Below are positions 47,697 through 56,709 of a stretch of DNA of 64,000 nucleotides, piece after piece. This DNA comes from Vibrio chagasii (GTDB lineage Bacteria > Pseudomonadota > Gammaproteobacteria > Enterobacterales > Vibrionaceae). Position 1 is the stretch's first letter, and every line of letters starts with the position of its first letter. A program made the translations under genes and the position numbers. The stretch is from contig NZ_MSCI01000001.1 of the NCBI RefSeq assembly GCF_002954585.1, positions 930,001 to 994,000 of the forward strand. The letters are read 5' to 3'. Under the pieces are notes generated by a model, which was not told where the DNA came from, did not search any database, and saw nothing but the letters and a program-made list of their open reading frames with translations.

Positions 47697-48431
47697 ATGA
47701 TTTCAAAAAACCAATTAAAACTCCTTCGTGCTTTGGGCCAAAAGAAACAACGTAAAGCCCACGGCCTGTTTCTAGTTCAAGGTGAAAAGAACGTTCTTGA
47801 GCTGTTCAATAGCGACTTAGTTGTAAAGAACGTCTTTGCTACTGCTGATTTCTTATCTGAAAATCACGCAGCACTGATTGGGTTTGATTGTGTTGAAGCT
47901 TCGCTAGACGATCTAACCAAAGCGAGTACTTTGGTTAGTAACAATGCCGCAATTGCTGTGGTTGAGATTCCAAAGGTTGAATTACCAGAAGCGACAGGTT
48001 TGATGATCGCGCTTGATGGCGTATCTGACCCGGGCAACCTAGGTACGATCATTCGCGTAGCAGACTGGTATGGCATTAAACATATCGTTGCGAGCAGTGA
48101 TTGCGCTGATCCATACAACCCTAAAACCATCAGTGCGACGATGGGTAGCTTTGGCCGAGTTCACGTAAGCCAAACGGATTTACCAGCTTATTTAGAGCAA
48201 GCGAACCTGCCCGTTTACGGCGCGTTTTTAGAAGGCGAAAGCGTTCATAAGACTGACTTTACTGCGAACGGTATTTTGCTGATGGGTAGCGAATCTCACG
48301 GCATCCGTGAACACGCAGCTAAGTTCGTGACAGACAAGATTACCATTCCAGCATTCGGTGGTGCTGAATCTCTGAACGTAGCAATGGCAACGGGTATCAT
48401 TCTTGACAACATGCGTCGTCAACATAGCTAA
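47697..48431 (+). CDS. TrmH/SpoU-family RNA 2'-O-methyltransferase
   Basis: A 244-residue SPOUT enzyme that transfers methyl from SAM to a ribose 2'-OH in rRNA or tRNA. An N-terminal RNA substrate-binding domain (about 1-80) opens ISKNQLKLLRALGQKKQR. The knotted catalytic domain has the three motifs DGVSDPGNLGTIIRVADW (near 104-121), LLMGSESHGI (near 190-199) and IPAFGGAESLNVAMATGII (near 213-231). It resembles RlmB-like paralogues. The exact nucleotide target is not predictable. Confidence 0.88.
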   Translation: MISKNQLKLLRALGQKKQRKAHGLFLVQGEKNVLELFNSDLVVKNVFATADFLSENHAALIGFDCVEASLDDLTKASTLVSNNAAIAVVEIPKVELPEATGLMIALDGVSDPGNLGTIIRVADWYGIKHIVASSDCADPYNPKTISATMGSFGRVHVSQTDLPAYLEQANLPVYGAFLEGESVHKTDFTANGILLMGSESHGIREHAAKFVTDKITIPAFGGAESLNVAMATGIILDNMRRQHS

Positions 48432-48475
48432 CCAATTCAAGGTTAAACGACTAGCCAGAATTCACGGATATAAAG

Positions 48476-48594
48476 AGCAAGATTCCCTATCTTGCTCGTC
48501 CCTCACAGTAGGGAATGACGTGAAAATACAGCTTCGTGGTAAGTTCATATCAATCGTCATCCTCGAGAAGGAGGGACGACTGAGTCGGGGATCT
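48476..48594. repeat. Inverted pair of REP-like elements
   Basis: Two units of about 40 bases, 48482-48521 and 48556-48594, face each other across a 34-base spacer. The reverse complement of the left aligns to the right at roughly two-thirds of positions, with the blocks CGTCAT, GAGGGACGA and GGG..ATC conserved. A local hairpin GAGCAAGA/TCTTGCTC sits at 48476-48498. It lies between two convergent genes, the usual place for REP/BIME-type elements in vibrios. Confidence 0.7.
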
Positions 48595-48623
48595 TTTTAA
48601 GGGGGGTATTTCAAGTAGAAGAA

Positions 48624-48947
48624 TTACTTCACTAGCATCGCCAACTTATCAGGCACGCCATTCCATTTTTCTGCATCATCCATTGCTGGTTTTACTTCTG
48701 TTTGCACAGGCCAAACCTCAGCAAGTTCTGCGTTCACTTCGATGAAGATCTTTTGATCTTCAGGCAGTTCGTCTTCTTGGAAGATCGCTTGAGCATCACA
48801 TTCAGGTACACATAAACCACAATCGATACATTCGATCGGGTTAATTACCATGAAGTTTGGGCCTTCATGGAACGCATCTGCGGGACACACTGCCACACAG
48901 TCTGTGTATTTACATTGAATACAATTATCGCCTACGACAAATGCCAT
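48624..48947 (-). CDS. fdxA: Seven-iron (3Fe-4S/4Fe-4S) ferredoxin
   Basis: A 107-residue small electron carrier of the FdxA type. The N-terminal motif [18 protein letters not shown] (near 9-26) supplies the first-cluster and exchanged cysteines, and [17 protein letters not shown] (near 40-56) the second. A C-terminal extension after residue 60 is normal for bacterial seven-iron ferredoxins. Its redox partner is unknown; the FAD oxidoreductase across the divergent gap is a possible but unproven one. Confidence 0.87.
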   Translation of the reverse strand: MAFVVGDNCIQCKYTDCVAVCPADAFHEGPNFMVINPIECIDCGLCVPECDAQAIFQEDELPEDQKIFIEVNAELAEVWPVQTEVKPAMDDAEKWNGVPDKLAMLVK

Positions 48948-49067
48948 GATGCTCTGCTCTATAAGTTAGTCAAAATTGAAGAATGGGGATAATACTCATC
49001 CCAAAGCAAAATTCAACATCATACGACTCTAATATCATGTCTATTTGCTCCATGTTTCCAAATTAGT

Positions 49068-49096
49068 ATGACAGATAAATCAAATTCTCGTAAAAT
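49068..49096 (+). promoter_or_regulatory. Sigma-70 promoter of the FAD oxidoreductase gene
   Basis: -35 ATGACA (49068-49073), a 17-base spacer and -10 TAAAAT (49091-49096), leaving a leader of about 100 bases before the ATG at 49204. Confidence 0.6.
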
Positions 49097-49203
49097 GCGC
49101 GCCATTGTGAGCTTATCGTTTCTTCCCAACATCAGTGTTACACCAAACTCTGTATTCACTAGAAGCGGTCTAGCTAAGACACCTATAAGTACGAGACATC
49201 GAA

Positions 49204-50838
49204 ATGATACGTTTAACCGAAATTAAACTTCCACTAGACCACGAAGAGTCTGCCATTCAAGAAGCGATTGAAGCGAAGCTTGGCATCAACTCAGATCAGG
49301 TTATCTCTTTTAATATCTTTAAACGTGGCTACGATGCTCGTAAGAAATCAAAGATCCTGCTTATCTACACGCTGGATGTTCTCGTTGAAAACGAAGCTGA
49401 GTTATTAGAAACCTTCATCAGCGACCCACACGTCAAAGTGACTCCAGACATGGAGTATAAGTTCGTAGCCAAAGCGTTGGAAAACCAAACTGAGCGCCCT
49501 GTTGTTATCGGCTTTGGTCCTTGTGGTCTATTCGCTGGTCTAGTGCTTGCTCAAATGGGTTTCAACCCAATCATCGTTGAACGTGGTAAAGAAGTTCGCG
49601 AGCGTACTAAAGATACCTTTGGTTTCTGGCGTAAGCGTACTTTGAACACAGAATCAAACGTACAGTATGGTGAAGGTGGCGCAGGTACATTCTCTGACGG
49701 TAAGCTCTACAGCCAAGTTAAAGATCCAAAACACTACGGCCGTAAAGTGATCAAAGAGTTCGTTGCAGCTGGCGCACCAGAAGAGATCCTATACGTAAGT
49801 AAGCCGCACATCGGTACCTTCAAACTGGTTACCATGATCGAAAAAATGCGTGCTTCTATCATCGAGCTGGGTGGCGAAATCCGCTTCAGCACTCGTGTAG
49901 ATGACCTTCATATGGAAGATGGCCAAATCACTGGTCTAACACTTTCTAACGGTGAAGAGATCAAATCTCGCCACGTTGTACTAGCTGTTGGTCACAGTGC
50001 TCGTGACACATTTGAAATGCTGCATGACCGTGGTGTTTACATGGAAGCGAAGCCTTTCTCTGTCGGTTTCCGTATCGAGCACAAACAGTCAATGATTGAC
50101 GAAGCTCGTTTTGGTAAGAACGCAGGCAACCCAATTCTAGGTGCTGCTGACTACAAGCTGGTTCACCACTGTAAGAATGGCCGCACTGTATACAGCTTCT
50201 GTATGTGCCCTGGTGGTACTGTGGTTGCTGCAACCTCTGAAGAAGGCCGAGTTGTAACGAACGGTATGAGCCAGTACTCTCGTGCAGAACGTAACGCAAA
50301 CAGCGCAATCGTTGTTGGTATCGACCCAGAACGCGACTACCCAGGTGACGCTCTAGCAGGTATCCGTTTACAACGTGAACTAGAAAGTGGCGCATTCGTA
50401 CTCGGTGGTAAGAATTACGATGCCCCAGCACAAAAAATAGGCGATTTCCTGAAAGGTCGCGATCCAAGTGCTCTAGGTGATGTACAACCATCATTCACAC
50501 CGGGTATCCACCTAACTGACATTTCAAAAGCGCTGCCTGACTTTGCAATCGAAGCGATTCGTGAAGCAATCCCTGCGTTCGAGAAGAAGATCAAAGGCTT
50601 CTCTACCCCAGATGGCCTACTGACAGGTGTTGAGACTCGCACGTCTTCTCCAGTATGTATCAAGCGTGGCAAAGACTTCCAAAGTATCAACCTGAAGGGC
50701 TTCTACCCTGCTGGTGAAGGCGCGGGTTACGCGGGTGGTATCCTGTCTGCTGGTATAGATGGTATTAAGGTTGCAGAAGCACTTGCGTTGTCTATGGCAG
50801 AGCAGAATCAAGCTGAGAAGATAGAGCTTATTAAATAA
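49204..50838 (+). CDS. FAD-dependent NAD(P)-type oxidoreductase, COG2509-like
   Basis: A 544-residue flavoprotein. An N-terminal alpha/beta domain (1-90, MIRLTEIKLPLDHEESAI) is followed by the FAD dinucleotide motif VVIGFGPCGLFAGLVLAQMG near 99-118, LAVGHSARDTFEMLHDRG near 261-278, and the C-terminal FAD motif GEGAGYAGGILSAGIDGIKVAEAL near 506-529 (read in two parts). It matches the large family of uncharacterised FAD-dependent dehydrogenases present in most proteobacteria. The reaction is unknown. It is monocistronic, with a clear promoter and terminator. Confidence 0.86.
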   Translation: MIRLTEIKLPLDHEESAIQEAIEAKLGINSDQVISFNIFKRGYDARKKSKILLIYTLDVLVENEAELLETFISDPHVKVTPDMEYKFVAKALENQTERPVVIGFGPCGLFAGLVLAQMGFNPIIVERGKEVRERTKDTFGFWRKRTLNTESNVQYGEGGAGTFSDGKLYSQVKDPKHYGRKVIKEFVAAGAPEEILYVSKPHIGTFKLVTMIEKMRASIIELGGEIRFSTRVDDLHMEDGQITGLTLSNGEEIKSRHVVLAVGHSARDTFEMLHDRGVYMEAKPFSVGFRIEHKQSMIDEARFGKNAGNPILGAADYKLVHHCKNGRTVYSFCMCPGGTVVAATSEEGRVVTNGMSQYSRAERNANSAIVVGIDPERDYPGDALAGIRLQRELESGAFVLGGKNYDAPAQKIGDFLKGRDPSALGDVQPSFTPGIHLTDISKALPDFAIEAIREAIPAFEKKIKGFSTPDGLLTGVETRTSSPVCIKRGKDFQSINLKGFYPAGEGAGYAGGILSAGIDGIKVAEALALSMAEQNQAEKIELIK

Positions 50839-51190
50839 CTCTCCTGATAAAAGTCTAACTTCAAGGCTTATGCCTAAACACATTATTGTAAGTATCAAGA
50901 TACATTGTTTGATTACAGGGCTATCAAACCGTACATACTATGCTCAACAGTATGTGCGGTTTTTTCTGTGGACTAGTCCACCTTACTCGAAATAATTTCA
51001 CCCCAAATTACATTTTTACACGAGTGTTTGTTAGAAAAAGCAGCTCTCTACCATGTTAATTACTTGAATAATAAATGTGGAAGCCACGCCCCCCAAAAAG
51101 TAAAGTTGCTATTGCGTGGTCATATCTCTACGAAAGTGATCTTGTTGTTTACAAATCCTGCCCATTATTAACATGTTCGATAATTTGAAA
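50839..51190. other. Intergenic region, left border of the accessory stretch
   Basis: 352 bases. It contains the terminator at 50926-50965. To the right the sequence turns AT-rich and has a loose pair CCACGC/GCGTGG (about 51087-51120). No ORF is supported. Confidence 0.5.
50926..50965 (+). terminator. Terminator of the FAD oxidoreductase gene
   Basis: AAACCGTACATACT pairs with AGTATGTGCGGTTT (one G-T pair), followed by a T run. Confidence 0.87.
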
Positions 51191-52084
51191 CTATATTATT
51201 GATTTTTCAAGGTATTCCCATACACATCTAGCAGCATAAGAATAAAAACCACCACTTCTTTTAGCCAAACAAATTTGCCTGGGATATTCGGGCGATATTG
51301 GAACAACACAAACATCAGGATGACTTTCTGGGACAGCAAGCTCTGCTACAATGGAAATGCCCAACCCAGCCCTAACAAGGGCAAGTATTGACGTCAATTG
51401 TACTGCGGTGTGTTGAATTTTTAATCGAGAGTATAAACAACCAAACCACTCTTTTATCAGCGGCTCACTTCCTCCTTTAGTCAATATAAAATCTCGGTCA
51501 ATAATATCCTCACTTTTTAGCTTATCTTTATTCGCCAAAGGATCATTTTTATGTACTAGGGCCACCAAGCAGTCATTCTCAATATGAATAAAATCTAAGT
51601 CTAAATCTTCACGATCTAATACAATCGCAAAATCTACCCTGCCTTCTTTTAGTGCTGATAAGGCTTCATCATCATTAAACTCTAGAATTTCCACTCTGAG
51701 ATTGGGAAACACCCGATAGATGGCACGAGTGTACCGCGGTAGTATATGCGTGGATGCTGACGCACCAAATGAAGCAATTCTTATTAGCCCCGCCCCCGAT
51801 TTTTTTATCGCATCAAGTTGACGTATTAACAGCTGTTCCTTTTGCAGCTGCTGTAGTGCATAGTCAGCGATTAGCTTTCCTTCAGCTGTCAAACTCAGAG
51901 GTCGACGGTCTCTCATCACTAACGCTGTGCCTAAAAGATGTTCAGCACTCTTGAGAGCTTTGCTTGCTGCAGGCTGACTGACACCCAGGGCCGAAGCAGC
52001 ATTTGTAATACTCCCGGACTCCATCAAATCCACCAATAGTTTAGGGACTAGTGATGGGATGTCATCAATTCTGTCAATTGCCAC
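51191..52084 (-). CDS. LysR-family transcriptional regulator
   Basis: A 297-residue LysR protein starting at GTG (52084) with GAGG nine bases upstream. The helix-turn-helix is GSITNAASALGVSQPAASKALK near 23-44. The effector domain (about 90-295) has LIRIASFGASASTHILPRYT and VRAGLGISIVAELAVPE. It is divergent from a LysE exporter, the classic LysG/LysE arrangement, so the ligand may be an amino acid that the exporter removes. A T-N11-A dyad lies directly before its start. Confidence 0.87.
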   Translation of the reverse strand: MAIDRIDDIPSLVPKLLVDLMESGSITNAASALGVSQPAASKALKSAEHLLGTALVMRDRRPLSLTAEGKLIADYALQQLQKEQLLIRQLDAIKKSGAGLIRIASFGASASTHILPRYTRAIYRVFPNLRVEILEFNDDEALSALKEGRVDFAIVLDREDLDLDFIHIENDCLVALVHKNDPLANKDKLKSEDIIDRDFILTKGGSEPLIKEWFGCLYSRLKIQHTAVQLTSILALVRAGLGISIVAELAVPESHPDVCVVPISPEYPRQICLAKRSGGFYSYAARCVWEYLEKSII

Positions 52085-52089
52085 CTAAC

Positions 52090-52104
52090 ATAACCTCAGG
52101 TTAT
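52090..52104. promoter_or_regulatory. LysR-type operator between lysR and lysE genes
   Basis: ATAACCT-C-AGGTTAT is a perfect 7+7 dyad. Its inner part, TAACCTCAGGTTA, fits the T-N11-A rule for LysR proteins. It overlaps the ribosome-binding region of the LysR gene, as expected for autorepression. Confidence 0.65.
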
Positions 52105-52211
52105 TTTGATATCCATCAGTATGCCACCAAAATACAGACTTACAAATGCCCACGCGAAAACTCTTTGGGAATTATGTACAAGTTAAATCTCACCTGATAA
52201 GGAGAATTCAA

Positions 52212-52832
52212 ATGACCGTTGATACATGGTTAATATTTATCACTACTTCACTTATTTTAACGGTTACACCCGGGCCCAGTATTATTTTAGCTGTTGTTCA
52301 TTCTGTTAAATTTGGTCCGAAGGTCACTCTATTTACAGCTTTGGGGGACATATCAGCTAACTTCATACAAATGACACTCGTTGCCATTAGTTTAGGGGCA
52401 TTAATATCGATTTCCGATATTGTCTTTATGGTGATCAAATGGTTCGGTGTCGCAACATTATGTTACATGGGTGGGAAAATGTACTTCACGCCCAAAAGAC
52501 TAGAAATATCTAATTCTTGCTCAATAAGACAAACAATATCTCCTTACAAGCTATATATCAGTGGCTTCGTAGTTGCGATTAGCAATCCAAAAGCGATTGT
52601 ATTTTTTACAGCACTTTTGCCTCAGTTTATCGATACCACAAAGCCTCTTCTGGCACAAATGATGATTATATGCCCAACAATAGTAACCCTGGATTTTATT
52701 TGTGTTATGGTTTACGCAATTACCGCTAACCGGTTTCTTAGATTAATTCACAAAGCCCCACAGTATCTTAATAGGCTCGGGGGATTAACACTAATAGTCG
52801 CAGCCATTATGCTTTCGATAAGTAGCTATTAG
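52212..52832 (+). CDS. LysE/RhtB-family amino-acid exporter
   Basis: A 207-residue inner-membrane protein with about six helices. The N-terminal signature TVTPGPSIILAVVHSVKFG lies near 19-37 and GFVVAISNPKAIVFFTALLPQF near 118-139, both diagnostic for LysE/RhtB. It exports an amino acid or homoserine-like compound. The start at 52212 has AAGGAG eight bases upstream; earlier in-frame codons are unlike the family. It is regulated, by inference, by the divergent LysR protein. Confidence 0.87.
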   Translation: MTVDTWLIFITTSLILTVTPGPSIILAVVHSVKFGPKVTLFTALGDISANFIQMTLVAISLGALISISDIVFMVIKWFGVATLCYMGGKMYFTPKRLEISNSCSIRQTISPYKLYISGFVVAISNPKAIVFFTALLPQFIDTTKPLLAQMMIICPTIVTLDFICVMVYAITANRFLRLIHKAPQYLNRLGGLTLIVAAIMLSISSY

Positions 52833-52959
52833 GCGATTTAGATTAAGTAACGAATAGCTACATTCTAAATACCCTCGTCATAATCTAGACTTGGTCCCTA
52901 ATACCGTTATAAAGCATCACTAAAGGCACAAAAGCAAAAGGGATTAAGTTTTCAATAAC

Positions 52960-52985
52960 AATACCGACCTCTCACGGTCGGTATT
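52960..52985. terminator. Bidirectional terminator, lysE-type / secreted-protein operon
   Basis: AATACCGACC and GGTCGGTATT form a perfect 10-base stem with a six-base loop between convergent genes. Confidence 0.85.
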
Positions 52986-53011
52986 TATACGTTGTCAGTA
53001 CTGGGTAAACG

Positions 53012-55132
53012 CTACAGGCGGTTCGATACCTCTACCAAAGACTCTATCTCTGTAATCTGAGACCATATATCCATAAGAATCATCTGCTCAAATGGACGCC
53101 AACGAATTTCCGGTAATGCTAACACATGACTAAGCTGTTCATTAATCTCTATCCAATACTGGTCTCCAAGATAGACATTCTCGGGCACCGATTGGGTTAG
53201 ATAGTAATGATGCGATTGTCCCTGATATAATGTCCAATTTGTAGTACTAGTTCTCCCATCAGAGAATGGTAATGCTTGAGCCCAGGGCTGACGAGAGTAG
53301 TACATGTATGTTTTGTCTAAAAAAGCACTAAACAACACACCTTGAGGCTGAGAAGGCCAAATGGCTTGCTGCCACTGCAAAGGTAGGAAGTTGAGCGATT
53401 GATGTTGACGCTGTTCATATTGAAATCGAAATATAAAATCGCCAAGTTTCGTCCAAGCGGTTTGGATATCTTCTTTAAACATCCTATTTCTTATCAATTG
53501 AAACAAAAACGGTTTAGCCTGTTCCGCTGATAAGTGACTTGGGATCTTCTCGAATATCTCAAACAACTCTGGCATGTCTTTTTTAATCACTTCCAACGAA
53601 GGGTTACCTTTATAAGGCAAAGCTGACAGACTTACATCTTCTCTATTTTGCCACTGTTGCCAAAGATTAATATAAGGCTCATCAAGCTCAACGTTTGTCC
53701 ATCCACGTATAACACGCTCGTTGATGTAACTGCTCAAGTCGATGTTGTCCAAGGGCTCAGACAGCTTTTGTAAAAGTGGATCAGAGTCTTCATCAAAAAA
53801 GACTTCTCTGCCTTGATAAACTTGGCAAGAGTACACTCCGCAGATCAGCTCTCCTTCCCCAACAAGAAATCGCCCTGTTCGCTGCTCCTCTTCGGTAGCA
53901 CGTCGCTGTAAAATCGACAAAGAAAAGTTATCAATCGCAATTCGCCGCGCACGTTGATATAAATACAGTCGATAACTTCGAATACTTCCGCTGTTTAAAG
54001 TGTCACGCACTAGAGTGTCAATACTATTGCGCTGAATTTCGAATATCTTTTCTCGCCATTCAATAATATGGCTCACTGCATTCTCTATAATATTTTGTTT
54101 ATAAGCGAGGATATCGCCACGGACTTTGTCGATATGTGGATATTTTCCGATACCATAAAGTTGCCCGACATTTCCCATTAACATTCGATAGCTACATGCC
54201 CTCAAATTGTTAATAGCTCCACTAGATACAACACCCAAATTATTAAGTTCCTCCCGAACCTCTAACTTTGGGTTGATACAAGCTTGCTCACCAAATTTCT
54301 GAATCACGTGCGGTGGACGGTTATACAAATCCAACATTGTGCTGGCGTATTCGATATCAATTGCAGAAAACATTTTATTGATGACCTCCTGCAACTCTAA
54401 TACTTTTGCACTATACGTTGCGTCATAGTGAAGTAATTGAATAGAAGCAAGTCTCTTAGTCAACTCGATAATATGCAGCTTTAATTGTTCATGTTGATGC
54501 TCAATGGATTCTGCAGACGCGGTGTTTAGCCTTTGGAGCACGGTTTCTTGTCCATAGCTGTAGTGCCCATTTTTCAGCCATTGATTAAGCCGCTTTTCTG
54601 GGTTGTCCAATGTAGACAGGTAATCATAGTACCCAATAGCAAAACCGACAAAAGGGATAGGCTCAGCAGTAACACTCAGTCGGTGTAATTCGCTTGCAGA
54701 GTCATCCCACATTGTTCTCGTTAAATCTTCAACCCAAGGTGCGAAAAAAACAATATCTAACACGCTTGAAAAAGCCCTACCTCCATTTTTAGCTAGTTGC
54801 CAAAGAGCTTGGCGCTCAGACACACGCTCCAGTTGGGCAATTCTTTTTGCACTGTTAGGCTGACTATTTTTACTATCTATTACAGCTGTAACTCCAGCCC
54901 AATGTTCAGCAAACATACCTTCATCGCTTATAGGAAGCACTAGACTTGGAATTTTATCCAATGCTGCAATTTCTTTAACATCAGTCAGTTCACTCTCAAA
55001 TTCATAGTCCAACCGAGCCAGCCACTCGTGCTCTTCTTCAAGTGTTTCAGCTCCAAGATTACAAGTTTCCAATGCATTGGCATTCAAGCTTACGCAAAGA
55101 CCAATGAACAATATTAAATTTTTGATCTTCAT
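53012..55132 (-). CDS. Large exported protein of unknown family, partner of the M91-like peptidase
   Basis: I do not recognise this 706-residue protein. It has a signal peptide (MKIKNLILFIGLCVSLNANA), so it enters the periplasm or is secreted. The mature part is largely helical. An amphipathic/hydrophobic stretch near 115-170 (AFSSVLDIVFFAPWVEDL, then AEPIPFVGFAIGYYDYL) resembles the short hydrophobic regions of translocating toxins. Five cysteines (including GVYSC) suggest disulfides. The C-terminal third is rich in Trp/Gln/Tyr. Its ATG overlaps the upstream stop as TAATG with GGAG ahead, so it is made together with the peptidase. A toxin or an exported complex are both guesses. Confidence 0.7.
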   Translation of the reverse strand: MKIKNLILFIGLCVSLNANALETCNLGAETLEEEHEWLARLDYEFESELTDVKEIAALDKIPSLVLPISDEGMFAEHWAGVTAVIDSKNSQPNSAKRIAQLERVSERQALWQLAKNGGRAFSSVLDIVFFAPWVEDLTRTMWDDSASELHRLSVTAEPIPFVGFAIGYYDYLSTLDNPEKRLNQWLKNGHYSYGQETVLQRLNTASAESIEHQHEQLKLHIIELTKRLASIQLLHYDATYSAKVLELQEVINKMFSAIDIEYASTMLDLYNRPPHVIQKFGEQACINPKLEVREELNNLGVVSSGAINNLRACSYRMLMGNVGQLYGIGKYPHIDKVRGDILAYKQNIIENAVSHIIEWREKIFEIQRNSIDTLVRDTLNSGSIRSYRLYLYQRARRIAIDNFSLSILQRRATEEEQRTGRFLVGEGELICGVYSCQVYQGREVFFDEDSDPLLQKLSEPLDNIDLSSYINERVIRGWTNVELDEPYINLWQQWQNREDVSLSALPYKGNPSLEVIKKDMPELFEIFEKIPSHLSAEQAKPFLFQLIRNRMFKEDIQTAWTKLGDFIFRFQYEQRQHQSLNFLPLQWQQAIWPSQPQGVLFSAFLDKTYMYYSRQPWAQALPFSDGRTSTTNWTLYQGQSHHYYLTQSVPENVYLGDQYWIEINEQLSHVLALPEIRWRPFEQMILMDIWSQITEIESLVEVSNRL

Positions 55133-56709
55133 TATAGGCTCCAACACTTCTTTGACTTAGGTAATCTAGAGTTTGCCACTAGCGTTACATTGTCTTTTTC
55201 TGCGAGCTTAGACCAGCGCAAACGATTCGCGTATATCACACTTGGATTGGGTTGGTCAGATCTCACGATCCGATTGACTAATAGTTTTTGAGAGCTACCA
55301 GCAATATTTTCGGACATCGTCAACGCGGAAATATCGTCATTGGTCGAAATCAGGACCACTTGTTCCGATTGAGTTAACAAATCTCTGCCCTCATTACTAA
55401 TTTCATCTGCGTTTATTTGAATGACAGAAGATGGGGTATTGCCTTTTTTAATACTATCCGCGGCCTTTTCAATCGTTGCTACTGTTAGGCGCTTTTCAAC
55501 CTCTGTTAACGATGAAAAATTATCACCTTCGAGAAGAATAACTTTACGATCCGCCTTGATGGCTAATTCAAGGGCGGTACGCAACACTTTATCGAGTTTT
55601 GGGAAGCCATTTTTTCGTTCAATTAAGCTTGTGCTTATTAGTAAAAGAGATTGAGGGTTACTATGGAGTGCCTCACTTACTTTTGTCGTACTGAGTGATG
55701 TTGAGCTCAATACTCCAGAGGTAGTTTGTTTTACGCTTTTTAACGTTATATCGGTCGGAGTTGATGAGTAATCAATCATAGAACCCGGCCAATACATGTC
55801 ACGAGCTTCATTTCCAAACTCTTTAGATAAATGGTATTCGGATACTGGCACTTCAGATTTCAAACGTTGAATATTAGTTTTAACGCGAGCGTAATCAGCC
55901 TTAGATACCGATTTATTCTTTAATGCTTCTTCCCAAACATTCATCACGCTTTCTCTTCTTTCGATAGACGATTGACGTGAAGTAGTGAGTGTTTTTAACT
56001 TTGTACTCCCTTTTTGGTAGGATAGTCCTGTCGCCTCTATCTCACGTTTCATTAAGCTAAATTCAACCACCTCTCCCTCTGTAAACTCTTCTCCATTATG
56101 AGTTGTACCAGCGACAGGTGCACGATGACGAATTCGTTGCGTACCCGTTGGTAATCCGCCAGTTAAATAGTCACGAGCATGTATAAGTTCATGCCCGAGT
56201 GCTATCGAAGGTTCAATAATAGTTGAGTCACCTGGGATTAAAACTGCATTATCGATGTCAAAATAGATTACTGCAGGAACACCAAGCCCATTTGATTGAT
56301 AATTCACAAATTCAGGGGAGGCGATTAGAGGTTCTGTGACAAACTGCTTTCCGCCCCTAGGGGGCCTTATTACAACGTGAATCTTTTCTATAGTACCATC
56401 AACTAGACCTTCGGTATGGAACGCTAAAGCACGTTCTTTGTTTGGCAGCGCAATCGGGGCATAGTGAGAGGTTTGGTTGATAATGGCTCTCCCCGTACGA
56501 GTCTGCTTCAAGTTTTCAAATAAAGTAGCAATTCCGAGAACGAACTCCTCCGAATGTGCTTGTACATATATTCCACTTTCTACCTTAAATAAATAACCGT
56601 CTTTACTCTCTATATCAATAATGTTTTCCCCATCGGGGGGACCAAAATAAACTGATGAATGAGCGAAGGTTGATAAGAAAAGTGTGGTAATTGCTATTAG
56701 TAATTTCAT
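55132..56709 (-). CDS. Exported M91-like zinc metallopeptidase with extra C-terminal domain
   Basis: A 525-residue protein with a signal peptide ending near AHS-S (about 19). The domain at 30-230 has LFENLKQTRTGRAII near 63-77, and the zinc motif HELIHARDYLTG near 173-184 in the context SIALGHELIHARD. This is the HExxH arrangement of the M91 (NleD-type effector) peptidases, with candidate third ligands in GEEFTEGEVVEF near 206-217. Residues 330-525 form a second alpha/beta region with no family I know (LLLISTSLIERKNGF, VILLEGDNF, VVLISTNDD). The tail is basic and ends KKCWSL. GGAG precedes the ATG. It is first in a two-gene operon with 53012-55132. Confidence 0.72.
   Translation of the reverse strand: MKLLIAITTLFLSTFAHSSVYFGPPDGENIIDIESKDGYLFKVESGIYVQAHSEEFVLGIATLFENLKQTRTGRAIINQTSHYAPIALPNKERALAFHTEGLVDGTIEKIHVVIRPPRGGKQFVTEPLIASPEFVNYQSNGLGVPAVIYFDIDNAVLIPGDSTIIEPSIALGHELIHARDYLTGGLPTGTQRIRHRAPVAGTTHNGEEFTEGEVVEFSLMKREIEATGLSYQKGSTKLKTLTTSRQSSIERRESVMNVWEEALKNKSVSKADYARVKTNIQRLKSEVPVSEYHLSKEFGNEARDMYWPGSMIDYSSTPTDITLKSVKQTTSGVLSSTSLSTTKVSEALHSNPQSLLLISTSLIERKNGFPKLDKVLRTALELAIKADRKVILLEGDNFSSLTEVEKRLTVATIEKAADSIKKGNTPSSVIQINADEISNEGRDLLTQSEQVVLISTNDDISALTMSENIAGSSQKLLVNRIVRSDQPNPSVIYANRLRWSKLAEKDNVTLVANSRLPKSKKCWSL

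Noticed and set aside
48476..48594. CRISPR-like repeat
   Set aside because: There are only two inverted units with one spacer, no direct repeats and no cas genes; REP-like is the better reading.
49961..50494. 177-codon open frame opposite the FAD oxidoreductase
   Set aside because: It lies wholly antisense to a well-supported gene and has an unnatural His/Leu/Arg-rich composition.
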